A stretch of 64,000 nucleotides of DNA from NCBI RefSeq assembly GCF_001046895.1, contig NZ_CAQI01000035.1, positions 44,286-108,285 of the forward strand. The letters run 5' to 3'. Shown here one piece after another: positions 16,980 through 26,028 of this stretch (positions are counted from its first letter, which is position 1; each line of letters starts with the position of its first letter). Below the pieces are notes generated by a model. It made no database searches and was not told the origin of the DNA. It saw only the letters and a program-made list of their open reading frames with translations. The stretch comes from Pseudarthrobacter siccitolerans (GTDB taxonomy: Bacteria; Actinomycetota; Actinomycetes; Actinomycetales; Micrococcaceae). Position numbers and translations under genes: made by a program.

Positions 16980-17111
16980 TGTATTTTCCTTAATTCGGTG
17001 AAATTGGTTTCTTGGATTTCAACGAATTTCCAGCTGCCCCCATAATTCCTTAGCGGCTGGACTTCGCTAAGAAGAGATTGTCATTTCCACTCAAACGCAA
17101 CAATGCGTAGT

Positions 17112-17171
17112 GGTACTCGACTTTTCTGCTGGTTAAAAAAGGTACGTACTCGGAACTTTTGCGGAGTACTC
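17112..17171. promoter_or_regulatory. repeated GAGTAC boxes upstream of flp (cluster 2)
   Basis: Read on the minus strand, AAAAGTTCCGAGTAC (about 17146-17160) and AAAAGTCGAGTACC (17112-17125) form near-repeats, and GAGTACTC at 17164-17171 is palindromic. They lie in the gap between the prepilin peptidase end and flp, a place for activator or repressor sites. Function is inference. Confidence 0.35.
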
Positions 17172-17243
17172 AGATGGGCAGGCCGACTTCTCGGGTACTA
17201 CTTGGGAGGACTGCTCGCTGCAGCGTCGAGAGGTAGGTGGGTT

Positions 17244-17906
17244 CTAGGTCAGGAAGAGCGTGATAACGGCAGTTGCGGCGAGCATGGACGGCCCGTGGGG
17301 CACTTCTGCCCCTTTGTTCCGGCCTTTCAGGGCTACCAGGGTTAGCGTGACCAGACCGTTGAGTATGAAGCCCAGAAGGCCGCCATAAAGTAGCGGTGTC
17401 CAACCTAGGTACCCCAAGTAGAGGCCGATGGGTGCGGCAAGCTTTACATCGCCCATCCCGATGGCGCCGGGAGAAATCAGGGCCAGGGCCAGGTAGGCAG
17501 CGAACAAAATGACGGCTGCGATCATGCCGCGGAGCAGGTTGCCCATCTGGGAATCAGAGATAGCCGGCAACAATAAAAGCAGGAAACCGCCCAAAAGCGT
17601 TGCCAAGACAAGGGGGTTGGGCAGTAAATGCAGGGCAATGTCAGTCCGCGCCAGTTGCACGCCGATGACGGCAAGGAAAATAAAGGCTGGTAATTGGCTG
17701 CTAATTCCGAGGCGTAAAGCAAACGCGAAGCAGATCGCAAAGGTAAGTGCCGCGGTCGTGATCCTGACGGGAAGGGTGGGAACGGCGCCCAGCCTCGGAA
17801 GGTGCTTTGCGATGAGGGCCTCGGAGGCAGGGGAGAGGATCAGTCCCAGGAGTGCTGCTCCAATGACGAAGAGCCAGCCGGAACCATCATCAACCATTGA
17901 AAACAC
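17244..17906 (-). CDS. tadV: type IV prepilin peptidase (A24 family, TadV/CpaA-like)
   Basis: 220 aa, six to seven membrane helices. Both aspartates of A24 peptidases are present: D89 in RTDIALHLLPN and D153 in the GxGD motif (GAIGMGDVKLA). It would cleave the leaders of all Flp and TadE proteins here after glycine; it lacks the cytoplasmic methylase domain of large PilD enzymes, as expected for the Tad type. GTG 17906 has AGGGGGT just upstream. It is the only such gene for the two Tad clusters in view, lies upstream of flp (cluster 2) on the same strand, and is divergent from rplM. Confidence 0.93.
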   Translation of the reverse strand: MFSMVDDGSGWLFVIGAALLGLILSPASEALIAKHLPRLGAVPTLPVRITTAALTFAICFAFALRLGISSQLPAFIFLAVIGVQLARTDIALHLLPNPLVLATLLGGFLLLLLPAISDSQMGNLLRGMIAAVILFAAYLALALISPGAIGMGDVKLAAPIGLYLGYLGWTPLLYGGLLGFILNGLVTLTLVALKGRNKGAEVPHGPSMLAATAVITLFLT

Positions 17907-17965
17907 CGCGACCCCCTGTGTCCGTCATGCCGGCGGGAGCTGAGACGCCGTCCGGCTACCCCATT

Positions 17966-17995
17966 TTGACCCTGAACCCCTTAACGCGCTAATCT
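17966..17995 (+). promoter_or_regulatory. probable rplM-rpsI promoter
   Basis: TTGACC (17966-17971), an 18-bp spacer and TAATCT (17990-17995). Transcription would start near 18002, giving a leader of about 200 nt before the rplM GTG. The rest of the 295-bp gap between tadV and rplM shows nothing else. Confidence 0.5.
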
Positions 17996-18201
17996 TGGTA
18001 GTCGTTGTGCGTGTCCTATTCCGATGGTGCGTGCCCGCTTGAGAATCCGGTTGCAGGATAACTACTCAACGTGCACATTCGGAACCTCAGGATGACTGGT
18101 TACATAGAGCCCTCACCTCTGTTCCGGTAGCGCGCAGACAGTAGGTGCACGAGCTAGTGACACCTAAAAAAGAACGCCAGAACAAGAACGAGGCAAACAC
18201 C

Positions 18202-18645
18202 GTGCGTACGTACACCCCGAAGCCCGGCGATATCAACCGCCAGTGGCACGTCATTGACGCCACAGACGTTGTCCTTGGTCGTCTTGCAAGCCAGACCGCA
18301 ATCCTGCTGCGCGGCAAGCACAAGGCCACCTATGCATCCCACATGGACATGGGCGACTTCGTCATCATCATCAACGCTGAAAAGGTAGCCCTCACCGGCG
18401 CCAAGCTGGAGCAGAAGCGCGCATACCGCCACTCCGGCTACCCGGGCGGCCTGACCTCCGTCAACTACGCGGAACTGCTGGAATCCAACCCGGTCCGCGC
18501 CGTGGAGAAGGCCATCAAGGGCATGCTCCCGAAGAACTCCCTCGCTGCACAGCAGCTGGGCAAGCTGAAGGTGTACCGCGGTGCTGAGCACCCCCACGCC
18601 GCCCAGCAGCCCAAGACTTTCGAAATCACCCAGGTCGCCCAGTAG
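18202..18645 (+). CDS. rplM: 50S ribosomal protein L13
   Basis: 147 aa, the normal length for L13. Family blocks are present: [51 protein letters not shown] and [12 protein letters not shown]. The GTG at 18202 ([15 protein letters not shown]) is chosen because it gives the standard N-terminus; the frame extends upstream to 18145 but adds an atypical tail. It is followed 38 bp later by rpsI, the usual pair. Confidence 0.97.
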   Translation: MRTYTPKPGDINRQWHVIDATDVVLGRLASQTAILLRGKHKATYASHMDMGDFVIIINAEKVALTGAKLEQKRAYRHSGYPGGLTSVNYAELLESNPVRAVEKAIKGMLPKNSLAAQQLGKLKVYRGAEHPHAAQQPKTFEITQVAQ

Positions 18646-18683
18646 TCCTGGCCACCAAACAACTTATCTATACAAGGAGAATC

Positions 18684-19187
18684 GTGGCTCAGAACGAAGA
18701 GACCACCGAGGCCGTCGAGGCCGAGGAAACCCTGACCAGCTACACCTCTGAAAGCTCGGCTGCTGAAGCTGCGCCCAAGAAGGAGCGCCCGGCACTGACC
18801 GTTGCCGGCGCTGCAGTTGGCCGTCGCAAGGAAGCTGTTGCACGCGTTCGCGTTGTCCCCGGCTCCGGCAAGTGGACCATCAACGGCCGCGCGCTGGACA
18901 ACTACTTTCCGAACAAGCTGCACCAGCAGGACGTCAACGAGCCCTTCAAGATCCTTGATCTCGAAGGCGCCTACGACGTCATCGCCCGCATCCACGGCGG
19001 CGGCATCTCCGGCCAGGCCGGCGCCTTGCGCCTCGGCATCGCCCGTTCGCTGAACGAGATCGACGTCGAGAACAACCGCGCCACGCTGAAGAAGGCCGGT
19101 TACCTCTCCCGCGACGCCCGTGTCATCGAGCGTAAGAAGGCCGGTCTCAAGAAGGCCCGCAAGGCTCAGCAGTACTCCAAGCGCTAA
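18684..19187 (+). CDS. rpsI: 30S ribosomal protein S9
   Basis: 167 aa. The first 40 residues are an acidic, Ala/Glu-rich extension common in actinobacterial S9. The core follows ([23 protein letters not shown], ...FGGG-like [20 protein letters not shown]) and the basic tail ends [12 protein letters not shown], whose last residues reach the ribosomal P site. GTG start with AAGGAG 4 nt upstream. A strong terminator follows. Confidence 0.97.
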   Translation: MAQNEETTEAVEAEETLTSYTSESSAAEAAPKKERPALTVAGAAVGRRKEAVARVRVVPGSGKWTINGRALDNYFPNKLHQQDVNEPFKILDLEGAYDVIARIHGGGISGQAGALRLGIARSLNEIDVENNRATLKKAGYLSRDARVIERKKAGLKKARKAQQYSKR

Positions 19188-19201
19188 AATCCGCTTACAC
19201 G

Positions 19202-19236
19202 AAAAGCCCGTCCCGCCATTGGCGGGACGGGCTTTT
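19202..19236 (+). terminator. rho-independent terminator of rplM-rpsI
   Basis: A perfect 16-bp stem (19202-19217 with 19221-19236; arm AAAAGCCCGTCCCGCC), a 3-nt loop and a terminal TTTT. It begins 14 bp after the rpsI stop. Confidence 0.92.
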
Positions 19237-19270
19237 CTGTTTGCGTCGCTTTGCTTTGATTGCAGGCTAA

Positions 19271-19320
19271 TGCGTCCCACCGGAAGGCCTGGGATCACGT
19301 GCGTCCCACCGGAGGGCCTG
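19271..19320. repeat. two copies of a 21-bp direct repeat
   Basis: TGCGTCCCACCGGAAGGCCT-type units at 19271-19291 and 19300-19320 differ at one position, with start-to-start spacing of 29 bp. They sit at the left edge of the glycan-gene cassette, between the rpsI terminator and 19378. Confidence 0.7.
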
Positions 19321-19377
19321 TGAACACGCGACAGGACGTTGAAGGGGTGAGCTCAGCAGTGCGCCAAATGTCGATTC

Positions 19378-21279
19378 CTACGTGAGCAGTGTGTAGTACT
19401 CCGCGCTGCCGATCTGCTCGACCGGAAAATTAGTTCTAACCCAAGCGACAATTTTCGCTGACTCGCCACGGCCTTCCAGCGTCAATGGCGGCAGTTCCTG
19501 GATCACGAACGATGCCACCTTGCCCTCGTCCACCATGGCCTGAAACTCTTTCAGCGTGGGGAAAGGGTCTGTGCCATCAAAGCCGCCGACAGGCAGCACG
19601 GATCGACGGCTCTCCAGCTGATAGTTTGCCGCAGTCTCAGATCCCACCATCGCGGCTGACCACTTCGCCGAAGCTGGAGCAGCACGCAGCCGGGACACCA
19701 CCTCGTCCTCCGGGATGTCGCCGAACATCACCGCGATAAAGCTTGGCGGCACGTCAGAGCCCACTTGCTTGCGATCGGGATGGTCTGTCCTAATGCCCAG
19801 AATGCTGGGCCCAGCCACAACGCCCGCGCCGGCATGCGGGCTAAGTACTGTGTTCACAGACCAAACTATCGGCCCGAGTAATAGCGCCACCGCAAGAACT
19901 CCTGTAGAGACGGACCGCATTATCTGCGTCGGCGGAGGAAGAAGCTGCAGCGCTATGGCCACTGACCATAGCCCCAATGCAACGGGCGGGCCGCCAGGGA
20001 AATCGGCAGTTGACCGAGCCGCGGTGACAAAGCCGAGGACCATCGTCACCAGCAAAGTGCCAGCCAGCGCCAGGCGGACAGAGCGACGATCTCGCAGCCG
20101 GTAGAAGTGCACCAGTGCTATCGCTGCCAGGCAGCTCAGCGGTGGAACAAGGGTCAATGAGTAGTAAGGGTGGACGATCCCTGACATGAAGGCCAGCACT
20201 GTGGCGGAAGTGAGGAACCAGACCCCAGAAAGAACGAGGAATGCCCGGTACTGTCTGCTGCCGCTGCTGCGCTTCAGGTGCCATACCGCCAGCAGAAGCC
20301 CTGCGATAGCCAGGGGCAGAAACCACCCGAACTGGCCCGAGAATTGTGGCTGGAGAAAGCGCTGGAATCCCGGATCGAGTTTTTCCGCGAGATCGGCCGC
20401 GCTGGGAGACATGGTGCGGCTCGCGTCCTCACCGGTGAGTCGATCCAGGCCGTTGTATCCGAGTGTCAGCTCCACTGCGCTGTTGAAGCGGGAACCGCCT
20501 ACAAAGGGCCGGTTGGAGGGGGCCGTCATCTGCACCACGATGAACCACCAACCTCCCGCAACAGCTGCTGCCAACAAGGCACCTAGCAGGTGCAGCAGGC
20601 GCTTAACTATGGGGACACTGGCAAACATCAGGTAAACGGAAGCGATCGCAGGCAGTAGCAGGGCTATTTGAAGCTGTTTCGTCAGGAGGGCTGCACCGGT
20701 GAGCAGCCCGGACAGCATCAGCCATCGCATCCGGTCGCGGCGAATTGACTCCAACGCCCCGTAGGCAGCGCCGATCATCAGCAAGGTCAACAGAGCATCG
20801 GGATTGTTGTAACGGAACATCACCGTCGCTACAGGGGTTACGGCCAGAGCTGTGGCGGCAAGGAAACCAACAGTGAGGCTGACGTAGCGTCGAACCATTC
20901 GGAAGAGCAGATACACGCTGGCTACACCCATCAGGGCCTGGGGAACCAGGATGCTCCAAGGACTAAGGCCAAAGGCCCAAACAGACGCAGACATCACCCA
21001 GAGGCTCAGTGGAGGCTTGTCCACGCTGATTGCGTTTCCGGGGTCGGAAGACGCAAAGAAGAACGCCGTCCAATCCTGCGAGCCCGCCATTGCCGCAGCC
21101 GAGTAGTACGAATTCGCCCAGCCGTTGCGGTCCAAGCCCCACGCGTACAGGAGGCTCGTTAGGGCTAAGAGTGCACAGAGGGCCCAACGTTCCGCCCGCG
21201 GTCCACGAAGAAGCCCGCGCCGCTCTGCCTGGGGCTGCGGCGCGGATATTACTTCTGCTGAAGCCTCGGGAAGGTCCAT
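19378..21279 (-). CDS. GT39/ArnT-like integral membrane glycosyltransferase
   Basis: 633 aa. Around 11-12 membrane helices (about 33-500) and a soluble C-terminal domain of about 130 residues. The first outside loop carries the acidic residue of GT-C enzymes (LDRNGWANSYYSAAAMAG, D50) and the DKPPLSLWVMS motif (D87) of the PMT/ArnT superfamily, typical of actinobacterial YkcA/B-like proteins. It should transfer a sugar from a polyprenyl-phosphate donor to a wall or surface acceptor. ATG 21279 is chosen: it starts 20 bp after the upstream gene's stop, whereas the longer frame to 21510 overlaps that gene. The adjacent GT2-GtrA protein could make and flip the donor. Third-position GC is lower than in nearby housekeeping genes. 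Confidence 0.85.
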   Translation of the reverse strand: MDLPEASAEVISAPQPQAERRGLLRGPRAERWALCALLALTSLLYAWGLDRNGWANSYYSAAAMAGSQDWTAFFFASSDPGNAISVDKPPLSLWVMSASVWAFGLSPWSILVPQALMGVASVYLLFRMVRRYVSLTVGFLAATALAVTPVATVMFRYNNPDALLTLLMIGAAYGALESIRRDRMRWLMLSGLLTGAALLTKQLQIALLLPAIASVYLMFASVPIVKRLLHLLGALLAAAVAGGWWFIVVQMTAPSNRPFVGGSRFNSAVELTLGYNGLDRLTGEDASRTMSPSAADLAEKLDPGFQRFLQPQFSGQFGWFLPLAIAGLLLAVWHLKRSSGSRQYRAFLVLSGVWFLTSATVLAFMSGIVHPYYSLTLVPPLSCLAAIALVHFYRLRDRRSVRLALAGTLLVTMVLGFVTAARSTADFPGGPPVALGLWSVAIALQLLPPPTQIMRSVSTGVLAVALLLGPIVWSVNTVLSPHAGAGVVAGPSILGIRTDHPDRKQVGSDVPPSFIAVMFGDIPEDEVVSRLRAAPASAKWSAAMVGSETAANYQLESRRSVLPVGGFDGTDPFPTLKEFQAMVDEGKVASFVIQELPPLTLEGRGESAKIVAWVRTNFPVEQIGSAEYYTLLT

Positions 21280-21299
21280 CGGGCCGCCGGTCGCGGCCT

Positions 21300-22538
21300 T
21301 CAAGCGACCCTGGCCAACTTGACGCCTGAATGTAGGGCTTGTGCGCCGCTCTCCGAATTGCGAACACGGAAGACCCAGATGCGCAGCAGTACAAACCGCA
21401 TCAGAGTCGCAAGAATATTGGCACCGGTGAGGGCCATGAGCTCCATCGTGGAAGAAGAATCGGGCACAAGCGTATGCAACACCAGAAGCGAAGACGATGT
21501 GATCGACCAAGCCAGTGCAAACACAATAAGGCCTTGAAATTGCTGTGTGAAGAGCTTTTCCGGCCCGTTTATACCGAACGTAAAACGCCGGTTCGCAGCT
21601 GTATTCCCGACAGCTGTTAAAAGGAGGGCTAGAAAGTTGGCCTGCTGAGCCCCGAACGGGCCTTGAAACAGTAGAAAAAGCAAAGCGAAGGCCATAGTCG
21701 ATATGCCGCCGACCATGCCGAACCGAACGACCTGGCCAAAGAAACTCGGCCGGGAGGGAGTAACTATTGGCCGTCGGCCAAGCTCTGCATAAATGGCCTG
21801 AACGGGGATCGAACCCTTAACCAAGGATCCGGCGACACGAACTAATCCGCGAACGTCGTCGATGGCTGTCTGCCGGATGTCCACCCTGCTGTCAGGATCA
21901 TCCACCCAATCCACCGGTATCTCGTGAATCCGCAGGCCTGAACGTTCCGCGATGATCAGTAGTTCGGTGTCAAAGAACCATCCATTGTCTTCGACATGGG
22001 GGAGCAGAGTTCTGGCTACGTCCGCGCGGATGGCCTTGAATCCGCACTGTGCGTCTGAGAAACGCACCTGCATAGTGCGCTTCAGTAAGAAGTTGTACGA
22101 CCGCGAAATAAACTCTCGCTTTGGCCCGCGGCTGACGCGCGAACTCTGTCCTAGCCTCGTGCCGATGGAGATATCCGAGTGGCCTGATAACAGCGGAGCC
22201 ACCAATGGCAGCAGGGCTGCCAGGTCAGTCGAGAGGTCTACATCCAGATATGCCAGGACTTCGGCCTCTGACGCGCCCCATGCATCCCGGAGAGCATGCC
22301 CGCGCCCCTTGATCTCCAAACGCCGGTACTGAACGTTAGGTATGGTCTCAGCCAGACGAGTGGCAATCAGACGTGTGCTGTCCGTGCTGGCGTTGTCGGC
22401 GATGGTAATCTGCCACGACGCTGGCATTTCCAATTTCAGGTAATTCGCGAGCTCTACGATGCTCTTTTCGAGTACTGATTCCTCATTGAAAACCGGTACA
22501 ACAATTTCAAGCGCCAGGCCCCCATGGCTAGGTTTCAT
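21300..22538 (-). CDS. GT2 polyprenyl-phosphate glycosyltransferase fused to a GtrA flippase-like domain
   Basis: 412 aa. Residues 9-235 form a GT2 (dolichyl-phosphate mannosyltransferase/DPM1-like) domain with EIVVPVFNEE, ADNASTDST and the metal-binding DVD at 99-101. Residues about 283-405 form a four-helix GtrA domain (VVRFGMVGGISTMAF, NRRFTFG). Such fusions make a polyprenyl-P-sugar in the cytoplasm and are thought to help translocate it, which suits the GT39-like gene downstream. The ATG at 22538 is chosen over TTG 22598 because a TAGCAT -10 box (22546-22551) ends 7 nt before it, so the mRNA is probably leaderless. Confidence 0.87.
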   Translation of the reverse strand: MKPSHGGLALEIVVPVFNEESVLEKSIVELANYLKLEMPASWQITIADNASTDSTRLIATRLAETIPNVQYRRLEIKGRGHALRDAWGASEAEVLAYLDVDLSTDLAALLPLVAPLLSGHSDISIGTRLGQSSRVSRGPKREFISRSYNFLLKRTMQVRFSDAQCGFKAIRADVARTLLPHVEDNGWFFDTELLIIAERSGLRIHEIPVDWVDDPDSRVDIRQTAIDDVRGLVRVAGSLVKGSIPVQAIYAELGRRPIVTPSRPSFFGQVVRFGMVGGISTMAFALLFLLFQGPFGAQQANFLALLLTAVGNTAANRRFTFGINGPEKLFTQQFQGLIVFALAWSITSSSLLVLHTLVPDSSSTMELMALTGANILATLMRFVLLRIWVFRVRNSESGAQALHSGVKLARVA

Positions 22539-22545
22539 GCTGTGT

Positions 22546-22551
22546 ATGCTA
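22546..22551 (-). promoter_or_regulatory. -10 box of the GT2-GtrA gene (leaderless)
   Basis: TAGCAT on the minus strand, 7 nt before ATG 22538; decides the start. Confidence 0.5.
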
Positions 22552-22627
22552 TAGACGCGTACGGCTGGCCCGCCAGCGTTAAACGGGATCTTGGGCAATT
22601 ACTGATGGAAAACTTGGGGAATCCTTG

Positions 22628-24568
22628 ATGGAGTGGTTTTTTGCACTGCCAAGCCTTGCAGGCGCGGTCGGCGTAGTCATTATTCCGGGGCTACTTTTGG
22701 GATGGGCGCTAGGCCTGCGTCAGGTGTGGTTGGTTTCGTTCGCACCTGTCCTGACAGCCTCGCTGGTAGCGGTATCCACTCTCGTCTGTTGGTGGTTGAA
22801 AGTCCGATGGGACATCGTCACATTCATCATCGCCACCGTCTTGATAGCCGGGGTCCTCCTGGTGTTGGTCCATTCGATGAGCAAGCGATGGCCGGCCGGT
22901 TTTGTTTGGATGCTGGAGCGGCGAACCGCAAGCAGCGGATACTGGATCGCTCTCTTGACGGGCGGGATGGTCCTGGCCATACGCTATGCCCAGATTGTCG
23001 AGCGCCCAACGAACATCAATCAGGGCATCGATACACCGTTTCATGTGAACTTTGTTCAGCAGATTCTTGATTCCGGTGATGGCTCGCCGTTTTCGGTGCA
23101 GGGATTGATGGGGGAGTCATCCGGGTTCTATCCTCAGATCTGGCATGCAATGGCAGCGTTGACTGCGCAGGCTACAGGGTTGCCCGTCGTTCCGGCCGCG
23201 AACGCCCTCAACTTCGCTATCGTTGCCGTCGCCTGGCCACTGGGTGTACTTCTTTTTGTCCATGTGGTTGTTGGGCCCAAGCTCGTCGCCCTGCTCGGAG
23301 CTGCAGTTGCCAGCGCCGGATTCTTCGCGTTCCCGTTCACGGTGATGCAAAGCCAGAAAAGTGATTTTGGCCCGCTCTTCCCCTATATGCTGGCGGTGAC
23401 TTTTTTGCCGCCGCTGATTTCAGCGTTGGCGGCGGTATTGAAGTTTGGCAAGGTAACACCGATGCCGTGGCCGCTGGCCGCACTTACGCTCACCATTGGA
23501 CTTCCCGGACTGGCCTGCACCCACATGTCAGGCCTGGTGGCTCTTGTAGGACTCTCATCCTTCTTTGCAGCCCTGGCCGCAGTCCGATCGTTTACCGAAC
23601 TTCGGCGACGGCGGTCAGATTCCTTTGGTTACCTGCAGTGGGCGGCGCTTTGGATTAGCGTGTTCGCGGCTGGTCTGCTGATTTGGGCCACGGTCCGGCC
23701 CTGGACCACTACTTGGGACCCGATCGACTCCCTTCCCGCCGCCGCCGGCAGCGTGCTTTTAGTAGCACCTACCCACGGAGGGGTGGCATGGGGACTCGCA
23801 GCACTGACTCTGGCGGGCACAGTCCTGCTCATCTCCAGGCCCGCGGAGCGATGGTTTCTCGCTTCATATGCTGGCGCCGTTGTTCTGTATCTCGTAGCGG
23901 CCGTGGTCCCAATCCCAGTGGCGCGGGAGATTATTATCGGGGCCTGGTATGGAGATCCGCCCCGCCTCGCTGCACTCCTGCCCATGTTCTGGTCCGTATT
24001 TGTGGGCGCGGCTGGTGCGTGGATTTTTGAGGGCCTGTCACGGTACCGGGCCAAGTGGGTGGTCCCGGTTGGCATCGCAGCACTGGCTGCCTCTGTGGTC
24101 GTCTGGCCAACGAACTCGGAAACCACTCCCGGGCGGGAACGCACCTATGCCTTGGCGGACGCCTCTCCATTACTAAGACCCAATGAACTCGAATTGCTGA
24201 ACCGGCTGAATACGCACGTGCCAGAAGATGCAGTAATTGCCAACAACCCTTGGGACGGTAGTTCCACCGCCTACGCCATTGCCGATCGCCGGGTGCTTTT
24301 TGCCCATGCCTATACGGGATCCAATGCCGATCGGCTCCTTGCCGCGAAGGAACTGAACCAAGCCCGTCCCAACTCGGAGGTCTGCGAGGCAGCAAAAAGA
24401 CAGAACGTGCAATTCCTCCTCGACTTCGGGGGGCATTACATTGATCCAAAGCGAAAAGAAGTCAATGACTTTCCAGGCCTGAAAGCCGCAGACAACTCAT
24501 CCGCCTTCATCAAGGTCGACCAGGAAGGCGATGCAGCCTTGTACAGGTTTGTCGGGTGTGACTCCTAG
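22628..24568 (+). CDS. large polytopic membrane protein, DUF6541-like
   Basis: 646 aa. About 12 membrane helices span residues 1-490, followed by a soluble C-terminal part of about 150 residues (TYALADASPLLRPNELELLNRL... NPWDGSSTAYAIADRRVLF). The first large loop has NQGIDTPFHVNFVQQILDSG, like the acidic loops of GT-C enzymes and of the actinobacterial DUF6541 family, so it may be a lipid-linked-sugar glycosyltransferase; the function is not established. ATG 22628 follows GGGGA; TTG 22625 is an alternative. It is divergent from the GT2-GtrA gene and completes a three-gene cassette. Confidence 0.75.
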   Translation: MEWFFALPSLAGAVGVVIIPGLLLGWALGLRQVWLVSFAPVLTASLVAVSTLVCWWLKVRWDIVTFIIATVLIAGVLLVLVHSMSKRWPAGFVWMLERRTASSGYWIALLTGGMVLAIRYAQIVERPTNINQGIDTPFHVNFVQQILDSGDGSPFSVQGLMGESSGFYPQIWHAMAALTAQATGLPVVPAANALNFAIVAVAWPLGVLLFVHVVVGPKLVALLGAAVASAGFFAFPFTVMQSQKSDFGPLFPYMLAVTFLPPLISALAAVLKFGKVTPMPWPLAALTLTIGLPGLACTHMSGLVALVGLSSFFAALAAVRSFTELRRRRSDSFGYLQWAALWISVFAAGLLIWATVRPWTTTWDPIDSLPAAAGSVLLVAPTHGGVAWGLAALTLAGTVLLISRPAERWFLASYAGAVVLYLVAAVVPIPVAREIIIGAWYGDPPRLAALLPMFWSVFVGAAGAWIFEGLSRYRAKWVVPVGIAALAASVVVWPTNSETTPGRERTYALADASPLLRPNELELLNRLNTHVPEDAVIANNPWDGSSTAYAIADRRVLFAHAYTGSNADRLLAAKELNQARPNSEVCEAAKRQNVQFLLDFGGHYIDPKRKEVNDFPGLKAADNSSAFIKVDQEGDAALYRFVGCDS

Positions 24569-24594
24569 GCGCGTGCCTGCTTTGCCCCATCCTC

Positions 24595-24600
24595 TAGACT
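24595..24600 (+). promoter_or_regulatory. -10 box of glmM (leaderless)
   Basis: TAGACT ends 6 nt before the glmM GTG; no ribosome-binding site is present. Confidence 0.5.
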
Positions 24601-24606
24601 TGACCG

Positions 24607-25968
24607 GTGTCTAGATTATTTGGAACTGATGGTGTCCGGGGGCTGGCGAACGGTCTGTTGACTGCGGAGCTTGCCATGCAGCTGGCCCAGGCGGCCGCCG
24701 TCGTGCTCGGCCATGACCGCAACTCCAACGGCTCCCGGCCGCGCGCCGTGGTGGCCCGCGACCCGCGCGCCAGCGGCGAGTTCATCGCCGCCGCGGTGGA
24801 GGCGGGGCTCTCCAGCTCGGGCGTTGACGTCTACGACGCCGGTGTCCTCCCCACCCCCGCGGCGGCCTATCTTGTGGCTGACCTGGACGCAGACTTTGGC
24901 GTGATGATCTCCGCCTCGCACAACCCGGCGCCGGACAACGGCATCAAGTTCTTCGCCCGCGGCGGCCAGAAGCTCCCCGACGAGGTGGAAGACGCCATCG
25001 AGGCCCAGATGTCCAAGGAAGCCGTCCGCCCCGTCGGCGCCGACGTCGGCCGGATCCAGCGCTTCTCCGATGCCGAGGACCGCTACATCGTCCACCTGCT
25101 CCAGACGCTGCCGCACAACCTCGAGGGACTCACCGTGGTCCTCGACTGCGCGCATGGGGCCGCGAGCGGTTGCTCGCCGCAGGTATTCAAGGACGCCGGC
25201 GCAAACGTCATTGTCATCGGTGCCGACCCGGACGGCCACAACATCAACGACGGCGTCGGATCCACCCACCTCGGCCCCCTCAAGGAAGCAGTGGTCAAGT
25301 ACCACGCTGACCTGGGAATCGCCCACGACGGCGACGCTGACCGCTGTCTCGCCGTGGACCACGAGGGCAACGAAGTGGACGGCGACCAGATCATGGCCAT
25401 CCTCGCCCTCGCCCTGAAAGAGTCGGGCAAACTCAGGGACGACGTCCTGGTGGCCACGGTAATGAGCAACCTTGGCCTGAAGATCGCCCTCCGGGAAGCC
25501 GGCATCAGCATTCGGGAAACGGCTGTGGGGGACCGGTACGTCCTCGAGGAAATGCGCGACGGCGGCTTCAACCTCGGCGGCGAACAGTCCGGCCACGTCA
25601 TTTTCGCCGACTACGCCACCACCGGCGACGGCGTCCTCACCGGTCTTCAGCTTGCCGCCCAGATAGCCCTGACTGGGAAGCCGCTGAAGGAACTCGCCAC
25701 GGTGATGACCAAGCTCCCGCAGGTCCTGATCAACGTCAAGGGTGTGGACCGCACCAAGGTGGGCAGCAACGACGTCCTGGCCCAGGCCGTAGCATCCGCG
25801 GAAGCCGCTCTGGGTGACACCGGCCGCGTCCTGCTCCGCCCCTCCGGCACTGAACCTGTGGTGCGCGTGATGGTGGAAGCCGCAGACGAAGAAACCGCGC
25901 AGTCCATCGCCGAGCACCTCGCCCAGGTGGTCCGTGCCGAGCTGGCCCTCGAGCTCGTCAGCGAATAA
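24607..25968 (+). CDS. glmM: phosphoglucosamine mutase
   Basis: 453 aa, full length. Converts glucosamine-6-phosphate (from GlmS) to glucosamine-1-phosphate for UDP-GlcNAc synthesis. Domains 1-4 of the alpha-phosphohexomutase family are visible: phosphoserine loop [13 protein letters not shown] with S104, metal loop AHDGDADRC, sugar loop GGEQSGH and phosphate loop [12 protein letters not shown]. The GTG start is preceded by TAGACT at 6 nt and by no ribosome-binding site, so translation is probably leaderless. glmS is 2.5 kb away on the same strand. Confidence 0.97.
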   Translation: MSRLFGTDGVRGLANGLLTAELAMQLAQAAAVVLGHDRNSNGSRPRAVVARDPRASGEFIAAAVEAGLSSSGVDVYDAGVLPTPAAAYLVADLDADFGVMISASHNPAPDNGIKFFARGGQKLPDEVEDAIEAQMSKEAVRPVGADVGRIQRFSDAEDRYIVHLLQTLPHNLEGLTVVLDCAHGAASGCSPQVFKDAGANVIVIGADPDGHNINDGVGSTHLGPLKEAVVKYHADLGIAHDGDADRCLAVDHEGNEVDGDQIMAILALALKESGKLRDDVLVATVMSNLGLKIALREAGISIRETAVGDRYVLEEMRDGGFNLGGEQSGHVIFADYATTGDGVLTGLQLAAQIALTGKPLKELATVMTKLPQVLINVKGVDRTKVGSNDVLAQAVASAEAALGDTGRVLLRPSGTEPVVRVMVEAADEETAQSIAEHLAQVVRAELALELVSE

Positions 25969-25977
25969 CCACAGCAA

Positions 25978-26009
25978 AGTGGCCCGCCTCCGTCAGGAAG
26001 CGGGCCACT
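25978..26009. terminator. hairpin between convergent glmM and mscL
   Basis: A 10-bp perfect stem AGTGGCCCGC (25978-25987) with its complement (26000-26009), 12-nt loop, and A/T-containing bulged extension (CAAA / CTTTG). Positioned to stop transcription from both sides. Confidence 0.75.
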
Positions 26010-26028
26010 GCTTTGTGTGAGCAAACTA

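Noticed and set aside
18145..18201. 19-codon N-terminal extension of rplM
   Set aside because: GTG 18202 gives the exact L13 length and N-terminus; the extension is Lys/Asn-rich and atypical.
21797..21830. tRNA-like T-arm (GGGTTCGATCCC on the minus strand)
   Set aside because: It lies inside the GT2-GtrA coding sequence and no acceptor, D or anticodon arms can be formed around it.
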